Made by a program: the position numbers and the translations under genes. 64,000 nt of DNA, from assembly GCF_012971725.1 (NCBI RefSeq), contig NZ_CP048833.1:3658001-3722000 (forward strand), in the 5' to 3' direction. The notes below the pieces were generated by a model, which searched no databases, was not told the origin of the DNA, and worked only from the letters and a program-made list of their open reading frames with translations. Source of the DNA: Pseudomonas multiresinivorans. GTDB taxonomy: Bacteria > Pseudomonadota > Gammaproteobacteria > Pseudomonadales > Pseudomonadaceae. Positions 17,839-29,273 of the stretch are shown one piece after another (the first letter of the stretch is position 1; every line of letters begins with the position of its first letter).

Positions 17839-19194
17839 ATGTATCGCACGCATCAAAAGTACCGACACAAGTTCCCGCTGGCGGCTTCGCTGCTGGCACT
17901 GGGGGTCGCTTCGCCGACCGTCTTCGCCGCGGCGAAAACCGAAGAGAAGCCCGAAGGCTTCATCGAAGGCGCCAGCCTGGAAATCCTCAACCGCAACCTC
18001 TACTTCAACCGCGACGCCCGCCATGGCCAGTCCGTACCGCCGCGCGGCAACGGCTACTCGGAAGTCTGGGCGCACGGGATCATCGGCAGGTTCGAATCCG
18101 GCTTCACCCAGGGCACGGTCGGCGTCGGGGTGGACGCCTTCGCCATGCTAGGCTTCCAGCTCGATACCGGTGACGGTCGCAACGGCGCCGGCAGTTCGGT
18201 GGATGTGCTGCCCACCGACAACGACGGCCGCACCGAAAGCGACTACTCCAAGGCCGGCGGCGCGGCCAAGGTGCGCCTGTGGGACACGGTGCTGAAGGTC
18301 GGCGACGTGTTCCCGGAGACACCCGTGGTGCACTACGGCGACTCGCGCCTGCTGCCCGAATCCTTCCGTGGTTTCACCCTGCAGAACACCAGCCTCGAAG
18401 GCCTGACCCTGCAGGGTGGCCGCCTGCACTCCATGAGCCAGCCGCAATCACGGCAGATGGACGACGGCTTCGCCACCTTCTACGCCGGCCCGGTGGATTC
18501 GTCCTGGCTTGCCTACGGCGGCGGTGACTACGCGATCAATGACAATGCCAGCGTCAGCCTCTACAGCAGCCGCCTGAAGGACGCCTGGAACCAGTACTAC
18601 TTCGGCACCGCGCTGAACTTCCCGCTCAGCGAGGCGGTGGAGCTGTTCGGCGGCTTCAACTACTACAAGTCGCAGGACGAGGGGCGCGAGCTGCTCGGCG
18701 AGTTCAACACCAATATCTGGAGCGCCAGCGCCGGGCTGCACTTCGGCGCCCACCGCATCGCCGTCAGCCACCAGCGCAACAACGGCAACAACGACTTCGA
18801 CTACCTGCGCCAGGCCGACTCGATCTACCTCGACAACTCCATCCAGTACAGCGACTTCAACTCGCCGAAGGAGCGCTCCTGGATGGTCCGCTATGACCTC
18901 GACATGGCTACCTACGGCGTGCCCGGCCTGAGCTTCATGACCCGCTACGCACGCGGTTCCGACGCCGACTATTCCAATGCCAACGCCGTGTACATGCGCC
19001 GGGACGACAACGGCGACCCGCTGACCGACCAGAAGCGCTGGGAGCGCGACATCGAGGCCAAGTACGTATTCCAGGAAGGCCAGCTCAAGGACCTGTCCCT
19101 GCGCGTACGCCAGGCAACGACTCGCGCCACCGCCTTCGAATCGGACCTGGACGAAGTGCGGCTGATCATCGAATACCCGCTGGCCGTGCTGTAG
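17839..19194 (+). CDS. OprD-family outer-membrane porin
   Basis: This 451-aa protein has a signal peptide (cleavage probably after SPTVFAA) and the OprD layout. The early strand is GFIEGASLEILNRNLYFNRD, then SGFTQGTVGVGVDAFAMLG, SLYSSRLKDAWNQYYFG, the family-typical SIYLDNSIQYSDFNSPKERSWMVRYDLDMATYGVPGLSFMTRYARG, and a last strand EVRLIIEYPLAVL. OprD proteins are 18-strand specific channels for amino acids, aromatic acids or other small anions. The exact substrate is not readable. The start follows GGGAGCACATCC. A copper-type operator lies upstream, which suggests metal-dependent expression, as known for oprD in P. aeruginosa. Confidence 0.9.
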   Translation: MYRTHQKYRHKFPLAASLLALGVASPTVFAAAKTEEKPEGFIEGASLEILNRNLYFNRDARHGQSVPPRGNGYSEVWAHGIIGRFESGFTQGTVGVGVDAFAMLGFQLDTGDGRNGAGSSVDVLPTDNDGRTESDYSKAGGAAKVRLWDTVLKVGDVFPETPVVHYGDSRLLPESFRGFTLQNTSLEGLTLQGGRLHSMSQPQSRQMDDGFATFYAGPVDSSWLAYGGGDYAINDNASVSLYSSRLKDAWNQYYFGTALNFPLSEAVELFGGFNYYKSQDEGRELLGEFNTNIWSASAGLHFGAHRIAVSHQRNNGNNDFDYLRQADSIYLDNSIQYSDFNSPKERSWMVRYDLDMATYGVPGLSFMTRYARGSDADYSNANAVYMRRDDNGDPLTDQKRWERDIEAKYVFQEGQLKDLSLRVRQATTRATAFESDLDEVRLIIEYPLAVL

Positions 19195-19215
19195 GGCCGG
19201 CGCCTGGCGGGCGGA

Positions 19216-19269
19216 TGACGGAATTGTCAGCTGCGCATCAGCCTGCCGTTAGGCGCCCCTGGGTATAAC
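19216..19269 (+). promoter_or_regulatory. Metal-type regulator box plus -10 downstream of the porin
   Basis: TGACG-GAAT-TGTCA (19216-19229) is a near-palindrome of the same class as the box at 17705. TATAAC at 19264-19269 is centred 44 nt downstream of the box centre, with a poor -35 (GCCTGC) at 17-bp spacing, which fits an activator-dependent promoter. No protein start with a ribosome binding site follows before the terminator at 19373. Confidence 0.4.
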
Positions 19270-19275
19270 GGAAGG

Positions 19276-19396
19276 CATCACCGCCCCCCAAGGCTTCTGG
19301 TGATGATTTCCCCCGCAAGACTGCTCCGCTTCCTGGCGCTCCACGTGCCCCTTTGGAGGAAGAGGAACCCTCGGCGCCCGCAAGGGCGCCTTTTTT
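19276..19396 (+). ncRNA. Candidate terminator-ended small RNA (about 120 nt)
   Basis: The interval between the predicted promoter (-10 at 19264) and the terminator at 19373-19396 would give an RNA of about 120 nt. The only ATG frames run through the terminator. It may equally be just the 3' end of the porin transcript. The call rests on signal arrangement alone. Confidence 0.3.
19373..19396 (+). terminator. Rho-independent terminator
   Basis: GGCGCCC-GCAA-GGGCGCC is followed by six T. It lies 180 bp after the porin stop codon and just before the 3' end of the convergent SDR gene. Confidence 0.9.
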
Positions 19397-19419
19397 CGTG
19401 CAGCCTGGAAGGTGCGATG

Positions 19420-20136
19420 TCAGAAGCGCTCGTCTCGAATCGCCGGCAGGATCAGCTCGCGGACGAACGAAGCTCCCGAAAGCTGCAACAACGCATCGAC
19501 CATTCGCACCACATCATGCACTGGAACCTGATGGCCTCCTCCTCGGCGAGCGGCATCCGCCAAGGGCGTGGTCAGCGGATCATCGGTGTTCAGGTAACCC
19601 AGCTGGAGCACGCTCACCGCCAGCCTTCTGTCCCTGAAGCCCTCGCGCAACGCATCGGCCATGCCATTGAGGGCAAACTTCGAAGCACCGAAGGCCACCT
19701 CGGGACGTCCGCTCTGGCGCAAGCCGGATGTCGACCCGGTCAGGATCAGTTGCGGCCGTGACGAGTCCAGCAGCCTGGGAACCAGACGCCTGAGCAGGAA
19801 CAGCGTGGCGGTGATGTTCACGTCGACCAGCCTGCCGATGGACTCATCGGAATCGGTGAGGAAGCAATAGCGTTCGCTGAAGGCCTCCTCTTCCCAGATG
19901 CCGACATTGCAGATCAATACATCCAGCTCGGCAGGCGCCTGCGCTTCGATGGCTGACGCGGCCTCTCCGGCGACCGACAGGTCGGCTTCGATCCACTCGA
20001 GCTGGACGCCTTCAGCGGCCGCCAATGACTCCGGCTGCCTGCGCGACACGCCCACCACGGTATCGCCCGGCCGTCCCAGACCCTCGGCCAGCGCGCGGCC
20101 CAGCCCCCGGCTCGCGCCGACAATCATGATGTTCAT
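19420..20136 (-). CDS. SDR-family protein with catalytic Tyr replaced by Phe
   Basis: The 238-aa protein has a Rossmann dinucleotide site at its N terminus (VGASRGLG, residues 6-13), the CNVG strand (about 76-79) and TGSTSG (about 133-138). The active-site motif Y-x-x-x-K reads F149-G-A-S-K153, so the catalytic Tyr is missing. It may bind NAD(P) without normal SDR catalysis, or act as a sensor. The start at 20136 follows GGGGAG; the longer frame from 20196 lacks this. The promoter at 20217-20247 on this strand is of MerR/SoxR type, which suggests induction by redox-active compounds. Confidence 0.82.
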   Translation of the reverse strand: MNIMIVGASRGLGRALAEGLGRPGDTVVGVSRRQPESLAAAEGVQLEWIEADLSVAGEAASAIEAQAPAELDVLICNVGIWEEEAFSERYCFLTDSDESIGRLVDVNITATLFLLRRLVPRLLDSSRPQLILTGSTSGLRQSGRPEVAFGASKFALNGMADALREGFRDRRLAVSVLQLGYLNTDDPLTTPLADAARRGGGHQVPVHDVVRMVDALLQLSGASFVRELILPAIRDERF

Positions 20137-20216
20137 CGAACGTCTCCCCAGCGCCTGCCTGTCCAGTGTGCTTTTGCGCAGGGGTGGATTCGCCACCGCG
20201 CAAAGGTTCGGGGCGG

Positions 20217-20247
20217 ACTCTAAAACCTCAACCTAGCCTGAGGTCAA
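20217..20247 (-). promoter_or_regulatory. SoxR-like MerR-family promoter for the SDR gene
   Basis: On the minus strand, -35 TTGACC (20247-20242) and -10 TAGAGT (20222-20217) are separated by 19 bp, the long spacer typical of MerR-family promoters. The spacer carries ACCTCA and TGAGGT arms (20225-20230 and 20239-20244) matching the SoxR box CCTCAAG...CTTGAGG. Transcription would start near 20210, about 75 nt before the SDR start codon. Confidence 0.7.
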
Positions 20248-20549
20248 TAGAAGCAATCGCCCAGAGATGGGCCGGAATTGCTGCGCGGAGTTCGTTGTTC
20301 CGCTTGGAGCGAGGAATAGGCGGGATAGCCAGCGAACAGGCTGGAAGACTGCCAGTCGCATCGGCAGTCTGGTGCACAGGCGGACAAGTCTGTGTACCGA
20401 AAGAAAGCACGTCTCCGACTGCTACGGCCAGGAGCGAGCGGCAGCGCTGGAAATGACATCCGACCGCTGGCGGGCCGACAAAGTGGGATTGATCCGTGCG
20501 ATGCCTGGGGCGGGCATTTTCAGGAGCCCACACCAGGCATCCGCCACGG

Positions 20550-20735
20550 TTACCGCCGCTCTTTCGAGTCGTCCTCCGGGCGGTCGTTTTTCTCATGGGG
20601 CTCTTCGATCACGGGGCCTGGACGCGCAGGATCAGGCTCGTCCTTGCGCACCGGTGTCCTGGGCGGCCTTTCGCCCGGCTTGTCGTGTTCGGCGATCGGC
20701 CCCGGCCGAGGCTCGGGTACAATTTCCTCTTTCAC
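20550..20735 (-). CDS. Small Pro- and charge-rich hypothetical protein (61 aa)
   Basis: A GTG start at 20735 follows GGGAG at good spacing. It gives a 61-aa protein (VKEEIVPEPRPGPIAEHD...) made almost only of Pro, Glu, Asp, Arg and Lys, so probably disordered. A longer frame from 20864 adds unlikely sequence. It is downstream of czcA on the same strand. No family was recognised. The 20248-20549 stretch shows no other gene. Confidence 0.45.
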   Translation of the reverse strand: MKEEIVPEPRPGPIAEHDKPGERPPRTPVRKDEPDPARPGPVIEEPHEKNDRPEDDSKERR

Positions 20736-20958
20736 GCTGCATCTCCCGGGACAGTCCTGCCCCTGTACGCTGGTGGCTCGGGGCACAGGCAGGCGGCCAG
20801 AGCCGCTGCCACCCCTCTGCCGGACAGAGCGTCGGAGTGGCGGACGCTCCATCGATGGAAACATCCCGGCCGGGATAGTTCAGAGCATTTCCCGACCGTA
20901 CATCCGCCCGTTCCTCCAGAACCTTGTGCCGCACGGCAGTGTTCCTCGCGGCGACTCG

Positions 20959-24132
<3,174 letters not shown>

Positions 24133-24144
24133 GCTGGCGCCCCG

Positions 24145-25395
24145 TCAGTGAGCGTGGGACGCCGAGCTCTTGCCCAGCTCCGACTTGAGAATGAAGCTGC
24201 CTTCGGCCGCCACCTGATCACCCGCCGAGAGTCCCGCCAGCACTTCTACCTGGCCGGCGCTGCGCAGCCCAAGGTTGACCGGGCGCGGGTCGAAGCCTTC
24301 GGCGTTGCGCACGAATACGCTCGGCTGGCCCTCCACCTCCTGGACGGCCTGCTCCGGCACCGCGACCGGCACCTGGCGTGCCGAGCTGCTGACCCGCACG
24401 TTGACGAACAGGCCCGGGCGCCAGGCGCCATCGGGATTGGCCAGGGTCACGCGGGCCACCGCGCTGCGGGTCTGCTCGCCGAGCAGGTTGCCGACGTAAC
24501 TCACGCGACCGTCGACCTGCATGCCCAGGTCCGCCGCTTCAACCCGTGCCGGCTTGCCCACCTGAACCCGCGCAAGGTCCTGCGGCGCGACACTGAAGCT
24601 GGCCCAGACCCGCGACAGATCGGACAGCGTGAACGCCGCCGTGGTCTCGCTGACCACTTCGCCGGGCACCAGGTGCTTCTCCACCACCACGCCATCGAAC
24701 GGCGCCCGCAGCTCGTAGCGATTGCCGCCGGCGCTGGCCGACACGCCGCTCAAAGCGTTGGTCTTCTGCTGCGCATTGGCCAGGGCGATGCGGGCTTCCT
24801 CCAGGTCCTGGCGGGCCTGGAGATAATCCTGCTCGGCGGAGATCTTCTCCTGCCACAGCTCGCGTTCGCGTTCGAAGGTCTTGCTCGCCAGGCTCGCCCG
24901 GCGCTGGGCGGCGGCCAGCTCGCTGCGCAACTCGGATACCTGCTGGCTGGCGATCACTGCCAGCAGCTCGCCCTTCTTCACGTTCTGCCCGAGTTCAACC
25001 GCCACCGCCTCAACGACTCCCGGCGTGCGCGGTACGACATGGGCAGTGCGGTCCTGGTCGAAGCCGATCTCCCCGGGCAGGCTGAATGCTTCGTCCAGCG
25101 CCTTTGGGCCGGCCGTGGCCAGTTGGATACCGGCAGCTTCGATCTGTGCCGGGCTCAGATGCAGGCCTTGCTCTTCGGTTTCGGCTTCCTGGGCGGCGTG
25201 ATGCTCAGTGTCGGCATGGCTCGCCGCTTCAGCATGACGGGTCGGCGCCGCGCTGTTGTGGTGCTCTCCGTCCGCGTGGGTCGCATCGTCGAGGTGGTTG
25301 CCGCCGGTCTGTTCGCTGCCCATCCAGGCATAGGCGCTGACGCCCAGCGCAGAGGCCAGCAGCACGGCGGCGGCGAGAGGGGTTTTGTTGATCAT
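24145..25395 (-). CDS. czcB: CzcB-type periplasmic adaptor with His-rich N terminus
   Basis: The 416-aa protein starts MINKTPLAAAVLLASALG after a CGGAG ribosome binding site. A His/Asp/Glu-rich segment lies between about residues 30 and 80 (HLDDATHADGEHH...HADTEHH) and probably binds metal. Biotinyl-lipoyl (barrel-sandwich), coiled-coil (about 165-220) and beta-barrel domains follow, as in CzcB. It joins CzcA to CzcC and may hand on metal. The longer upstream frame to 25485 is another gene's territory. Its ATG overlaps the stop of a small ORF by ATGA. Confidence 0.9.
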   Translation of the reverse strand: MINKTPLAAAVLLASALGVSAYAWMGSEQTGGNHLDDATHADGEHHNSAAPTRHAEAASHADTEHHAAQEAETEEQGLHLSPAQIEAAGIQLATAGPKALDEAFSLPGEIGFDQDRTAHVVPRTPGVVEAVAVELGQNVKKGELLAVIASQQVSELRSELAAAQRRASLASKTFERERELWQEKISAEQDYLQARQDLEEARIALANAQQKTNALSGVSASAGGNRYELRAPFDGVVVEKHLVPGEVVSETTAAFTLSDLSRVWASFSVAPQDLARVQVGKPARVEAADLGMQVDGRVSYVGNLLGEQTRSAVARVTLANPDGAWRPGLFVNVRVSSSARQVPVAVPEQAVQEVEGQPSVFVRNAEGFDPRPVNLGLRSAGQVEVLAGLSAGDQVAAEGSFILKSELGKSSASHAH

Positions 25396-25586
25396 GGAAG
25401 CTCCGGGAAATATCCGCCGGCGCCGCGCCGTGGCGCTGGCACCGCAAGGTGATGGAGGGTGCTGAAGAGGTCGTGGACGCACCAATGCACCGGCAGGCCC
25501 ACGGTCGGCGCAGCGGCAGACGGCGTCAGGGTCACCAGCAGCAGGGCGAGCCAGGCGCGGCGAGCCTTAGCGGGCCGCGCCGACAT
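25392..25586 (-). CDS. Small predicted secreted protein inside the czc operon (64 aa)
   Basis: The ORF begins 20 bp inside the end of czcC and its TGA overlaps the czcB ATG (ATGA at 25395-25392), so it fits the operon without a gap. The 64-aa product has a signal peptide (KARRAWLALLLVTLTPSAAA) and a short mature part with one Cys and three His (HWCVHDLFSTLHHLAVP). No family was recognised; small periplasmic proteins of the CzcI kind are known near czc genes, but similarity is not evident. No strong ribosome binding site is seen; translation may be coupled to czcC. Confidence 0.55.
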   Translation of the reverse strand: MSARPAKARRAWLALLLVTLTPSAAAPTVGLPVHWCVHDLFSTLHHLAVPAPRRGAGGYFPELP

Positions 25587-26814
25587 CGCCGTAGACCCGT
25601 TCGATGCGGCCCCAGGCATCGCTGACCTGGGCCAGCGCGCGCAGGTACTGGTCGCGCGCGGTGATGAGGGTGCGTTGGGCGTCGAGTACTTCGAGGAAGC
25701 CGAACTTGCCCATCTCGAAACCGCGAGTGGCGCTTTCCACGGCGGTCTGGGCAGTGGGCAGGATGGTCTGGCGGAAGGCGTTCACCTCGCCCTGGGCGGT
25801 GCTCCACTGCTGCCAAGCCTGCTGGGTCTCCTGGCGCAGGCGCAGCTCGACGGCGTTGCGCAGGTCGCGAGCCTGGTCGGCCCGGCGCGACTCGGCGAGG
25901 ATGTTGCCCTGGTTGCGGTCGAACAGCGGCAAGGGCAGGCTCAGGCCGATCGCCGCGATGCGGTCGCGGTTGCCGTCCTCGATGGCCTCCTGGCTGCCCA
26001 GGCTGACGTCGAGGTCGGGAATCCGCTGCGTCTTCGCTAAGCGCACGGCGGCTTCGCCTTCATCGATGCGACTCTGCGCCAGGCGCATTTCTGCGCTGTC
26101 GCCCAGACGGCGCAACAGCTCTTCGCTGGAGGGCAGGCCGGGCAGTGAACGGCCTGTCTCGCTGCGCACGCCGGTGAAGTCCGGCGAGGCAAGCCCCATC
26201 AGGCTGGCCAGCGCCTGGTTGGCGTCGGCGCGGTCGCGGCGGGCGCGATCCTGCTCCAGGCGCACTTCGGCCAGCTGTACCTGGGCGCGATCGGCCTCCA
26301 GGGGCGGAGCCTTGCCGGCGCGGACACGCCCGTCAGCCGCGGCCACTCCACGCCGCGCCAGATCGACGGACTGCAGTGCCAGCCGTTCACGTTCCTGGGC
26401 GCGCAAGGCCGTGAAGAAGGCTGCGATCACCTCACCGCGTAGCTGGTTGCGCCGGGCCTCCAGGCTCAGCGCAGCGACGGCCTGGCCGCGCTCTGCGAGT
26501 TCCACCCGCGCGCCCCGCTTGCCGCCCAGCTCCAGCGGCTGGCTGATGCCCACAGTGGTGGTGCGGTTGCGCGATTCGGTGCCTTCCTGCTCCCAGGACA
26601 GCGTCGGGTTGCGCAGCAGGCCGGCCTGCTCGCGCAAGCCCTGGGCGATGCCGATCTCACGGGCGCTGGCGGACAGTTCGGGATTGCCATTGGCCGCAGC
26701 CAGCAGTGCCTCCTCGATGCCGATCTCTCGGCTTTGCGTCCAGGCAGGCGACTGCCAGAGCAGCAAGGCGAGCAACCCCGCCCATGGAACGAACCCAGTA
26801 CGTCTTGCAAACAC
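25567..26814 (-). CDS. czcC: CzcC-type outer-membrane channel
   Basis: This 415-aa TolC-family protein has a signal peptide (WAGLLALLLWQSPAWTQ) and two outer-membrane efflux repeats with long coiled-coil helices. Examples are NGNPELSASAREIGIAQGLREQAGLLRNPTLSW and the second-repeat GLSLPLPLFDRNQGNILAESRRADQA. It forms the outer-membrane part of the CzcCBA metal exporter. It is the first gene of the operon. Its promoter region at 26871-26927 shows a regulator palindrome. Confidence 0.9.
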   Translation of the reverse strand: MFARRTGFVPWAGLLALLLWQSPAWTQSREIGIEEALLAAANGNPELSASAREIGIAQGLREQAGLLRNPTLSWEQEGTESRNRTTTVGISQPLELGGKRGARVELAERGQAVAALSLEARRNQLRGEVIAAFFTALRAQERERLALQSVDLARRGVAAADGRVRAGKAPPLEADRAQVQLAEVRLEQDRARRDRADANQALASLMGLASPDFTGVRSETGRSLPGLPSSEELLRRLGDSAEMRLAQSRIDEGEAAVRLAKTQRIPDLDVSLGSQEAIEDGNRDRIAAIGLSLPLPLFDRNQGNILAESRRADQARDLRNAVELRLRQETQQAWQQWSTAQGEVNAFRQTILPTAQTAVESATRGFEMGKFGFLEVLDAQRTLITARDQYLRALAQVSDAWGRIERVYGDVGAAR

Positions 26815-26870
26815 GGCGAACCTCGCACAATGGAGTCAACTTCGACGGCATGCCGTCATTTCCATCGGCG

Positions 26871-26927
26871 AATCTAGGGGCGCCTCTCTAGCGACAAGGT
26901 GACTGGATAATTACAAACATGTAATTA
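26871..26927 (-). promoter_or_regulatory. czcC promoter with candidate CzcR operator
   Basis: TAATTACA (26908-26915) and TGTAATTA (26920-26927) form a perfect 8-bp inverted repeat with a 4-nt spacer. The inner TTACA-N4-TGTAA has the same geometry as the other metal boxes. On the minus strand a -10 TAGATT (26876-26871) is centred 44 nt from the box, with a poor -35 CCTTGT at 17-bp spacing, as expected for activation by a response regulator such as CzcR. The leader to czcC would be about 50 nt. Confidence 0.6.
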
Positions 26928-27030
26928 GTCAGCCGGGGAGTTCTCGTTGTATGTATTTAAAAAGGCCTCGCACCTCTTCCAGGTAACTTCAGGAAACAAT
27001 TCGCGAAATTCCCGGCAGCCCTGCATTCCC

Positions 27031-27079
27031 CAGAAAACCCTTCAAGAGCAGTCACCTGCAGAACTTCCCCGGTTTTCTG
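27031..27079 (+). other. Stem-forming inverted repeat in the czcR leader region
   Basis: CAGAAAACC (27031-27039) and GGTTTTCTG (27071-27079) are perfect 9-bp arms; GCAG/CTGC can pair inside the loop. It lies in the 400-bp czcC-czcR intergenic region. If czcR transcription starts near the AT-rich 26954-26959 element, this fold lies in its long 5' leader. Function unknown. Confidence 0.4.
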
Positions 27080-27215
27080 AATAACGCCGAATACAACACC
27101 GCCACGATTGACCCTGAAGTCGCTACAGCTTCTAGACTGCGCGCGCTTTACAGGGCTCGGCGAACTTTCCTGTGTCCCTGGCATTATTTCTCACGCAATT
27201 ACCGAGTAACTATTC

Positions 27216-27890
27216 ATGAAAATCCTGCTCATCGAGGACGACCACAAGACGGCCGATTATCTGCAACAGGGGCTGAGCGAAAGCGGCTATGTGGTCGACC
27301 GCGCCGATAACGGCGTCGATGGCCTGCACCTGGCCCGGCAGTGCGCCTACGACCTGGTCATCCTCGATGTGAACCTGCCGCAGATGGATGGCTGGGACGT
27401 ACTCGCCAGCCTGCGCCAGCACAGCGATATCCGCGTGATGATGCTCACCGCCCGCGGGCGCCTCACCGAACGGGTGAAAGGCTTCGACCTGGGCGCCGAC
27501 GACTACCTGCTCAAGCCCTTCGAGTTCCCCGAACTGCTCGCCCGCGTGCGCTCGCTGATGCGCCGCAGCGAACGCATCGACCAGCCCCAGGTGCTGGAGA
27601 TCGGCGGGCTGGAGCTTGACCCCGGCCGCCACCGCGCCTACCGCGACAGCCGCCGGATAGACCTGACCAGCAAGGAGTTCGCCCTGCTGCACCTGCTGAT
27701 GAGCCGCAGCGGCGAGGTACTCTCGCGCACACAGATCATCTCGCTGGTCTGGGACATGAATTTCGACTGCGATACCAACGTGGTGGAAGTCACCATCCGC
27801 CGCCTGCGGGCGAAGATCGACGACCCCTTCGCCGACAAGCTGATCCACACCCTGCGCGGGGTCGGCTACGTGCTGGAAGCGCGCGCATGA
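27216..27890 (+). CDS. czcR: CzcR-type OmpR-family response regulator
   Basis: The 224-aa regulator has an N-terminal receiver (MKILLIEDDHKTADYLQQGL, phosphoacceptor in VILDVNLP near residue 51, LTARG and LLKPFEF) and a C-terminal winged helix (LTSKEFALLHLL...NVVEVTIRRLRAKID...TLRGVGYVLE). It matches the heavy-metal CzcR/CopR/CusR group. It should activate czcCBA when zinc, cadmium or cobalt is high and may act on the other metal-type boxes in this window. It overlaps czcS by ATGA. Confidence 0.9.
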   Translation: MKILLIEDDHKTADYLQQGLSESGYVVDRADNGVDGLHLARQCAYDLVILDVNLPQMDGWDVLASLRQHSDIRVMMLTARGRLTERVKGFDLGADDYLLKPFEFPELLARVRSLMRRSERIDQPQVLEIGGLELDPGRHRAYRDSRRIDLTSKEFALLHLLMSRSGEVLSRTQIISLVWDMNFDCDTNVVEVTIRRLRAKIDDPFADKLIHTLRGVGYVLEARA

Positions 27891-29272
27891 AGCCGGCCAG
27901 CCTGTCGCTGCGCATCGGCCTGTGGGTCGGCGTACTGGGTTCGGTGCTGATGGTCCTGTTGCTCACCCTGGCCTACCTCGCCCTCGACCACCAATTGGAC
28001 CAGCGCGCCCACCGTGAGCTGGAAGACAAGCTCGGGCAGCTGCGTCACGCGCTGGACGCAGACCCCGGCCTGGCCGCCCTGCCCTTGCGCGGCCATGCCC
28101 TGCAGGACCAACTGATGGGCCACGACAACCTGAGCGCCGCGCTGCTCGACGAGCAACGCGGGCAGCCCGCGCTATTCAGCAGCGGGCCGACGGGCGACGC
28201 AGCGGCGCTCGATGAGTTCGCCGGCAGTGGCCGCGCCTTCGGCTGGACCTCGGAGGACGGTCGCCGCCTGCTGACCGAGCGGGGCCTGGTCCGCTTGCGC
28301 GACGGCAATACCCTGCGGGTGTTCCTGACCCTGGATCGGCGCGACGACGATGCCCTGCTCGGCGCCTTCCTGCGCTCGGCCTGGCTGGCGGTACCGCCGC
28401 TGCTGCTGCTCATCGCCCTGGGCGCACGCCTGGTGGCCAAGCGCGGCCTGCAACCCTTGCGGCAGTTCGGCCAGGTAGCCTCGCTGGTCACCACCCAGGA
28501 CCTCAGCCACCGCATTCCCGTGCAGGACCTGCCACGGGAACTGGGCAAGGCCGCACGGGCGCTGAACCTGATGCTGCACCGGCTGGACGGCGGCGTGCAG
28601 CAGCTCACGCAGTTCTCCGACGACATCGCCCACGAGCTGCGCTCGCCCATCGGCAATCTGCTGGGCAAGGCGCAGGTGACGCTGTCGCGGCCGCGGGAAA
28701 AGGAAGAGTACGAAGCGGTGCTGGCCGCCAGTACCGAGGAGCTGGAACGGGTCGGCCGGATCGTCAGCGACATGCTGTTCCTCGCCCAGGTCAGCCACCC
28801 GCGCGCGCTGTTGCCGCAGGAGCCGGTGCAGCTGGAGGAGGAAGCGGCGAAGGTCGCCGAGCTGTTCGATTTCAGCGCCGAGGAAAGGTCGTTGCGCATC
28901 GCCATCGAGGGGCATGGGCAGGTCGTGGGCGACCGCCTGATGATCCAGCGCGCCATTTCCAACCTGCTCTCCAACGCCATCCGCCACACGCCCGAGGGCG
29001 AATGCATCAGCGTGCAGGTGCGGGACGATGGCGCAGCAGTGACGCTAGAGGTGCAGAACCCCGGAACGGGCATTGCCGCCGAGCACCTGCCGCACCTGTT
29101 CGAGCGCTTCTACCGGGTGGACAAGGGCCGCTCGCGAGCGCAGGGCGGCACGGGCCTGGGGCTGGCCATCGTGCGATCGATCATGGAGCTGCACCTGGGC
29201 GCGGCCAGCGCGCAGAGTTCGGAGGAAGGGCCGACGCGCTTCCTCCTGAAATTCCCCGCCTCGCCGGACTGA
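27887..29272 (+). CDS. czcS: CzcS-type heavy-metal sensor histidine kinase
   Basis: This 461-aa kinase has two membrane helices (about 9-33 and 165-185) around a periplasmic sensor loop and a HAMP segment. The phosphorylated His249 lies in FSDDIAHELRSPIGNL, the N box is NLLSNAIRHTP, then comes ERFYRVDKGRS and the G box GGTGLGLAIV. This matches the CusS/CzcS/CopS family of metal sensors. It signals to CzcR, encoded by the overlapping upstream gene. Confidence 0.9.
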   Translation: MKPASLSLRIGLWVGVLGSVLMVLLLTLAYLALDHQLDQRAHRELEDKLGQLRHALDADPGLAALPLRGHALQDQLMGHDNLSAALLDEQRGQPALFSSGPTGDAAALDEFAGSGRAFGWTSEDGRRLLTERGLVRLRDGNTLRVFLTLDRRDDDALLGAFLRSAWLAVPPLLLLIALGARLVAKRGLQPLRQFGQVASLVTTQDLSHRIPVQDLPRELGKAARALNLMLHRLDGGVQQLTQFSDDIAHELRSPIGNLLGKAQVTLSRPREKEEYEAVLAASTEELERVGRIVSDMLFLAQVSHPRALLPQEPVQLEEEAAKVAELFDFSAEERSLRIAIEGHGQVVGDRLMIQRAISNLLSNAIRHTPEGECISVQVRDDGAAVTLEVQNPGTGIAAEHLPHLFERFYRVDKGRSRAQGGTGLGLAIVRSIMELHLGAASAQSSEEGPTRFLLKFPASPD

Positions 29273-29273
29273 A

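Noticed and set aside
19300..19761. A 153-aa plus-strand frame after the first porin
   Set aside because: It runs through a strong terminator and into the antisense of the SDR gene, with no ribosome binding site.
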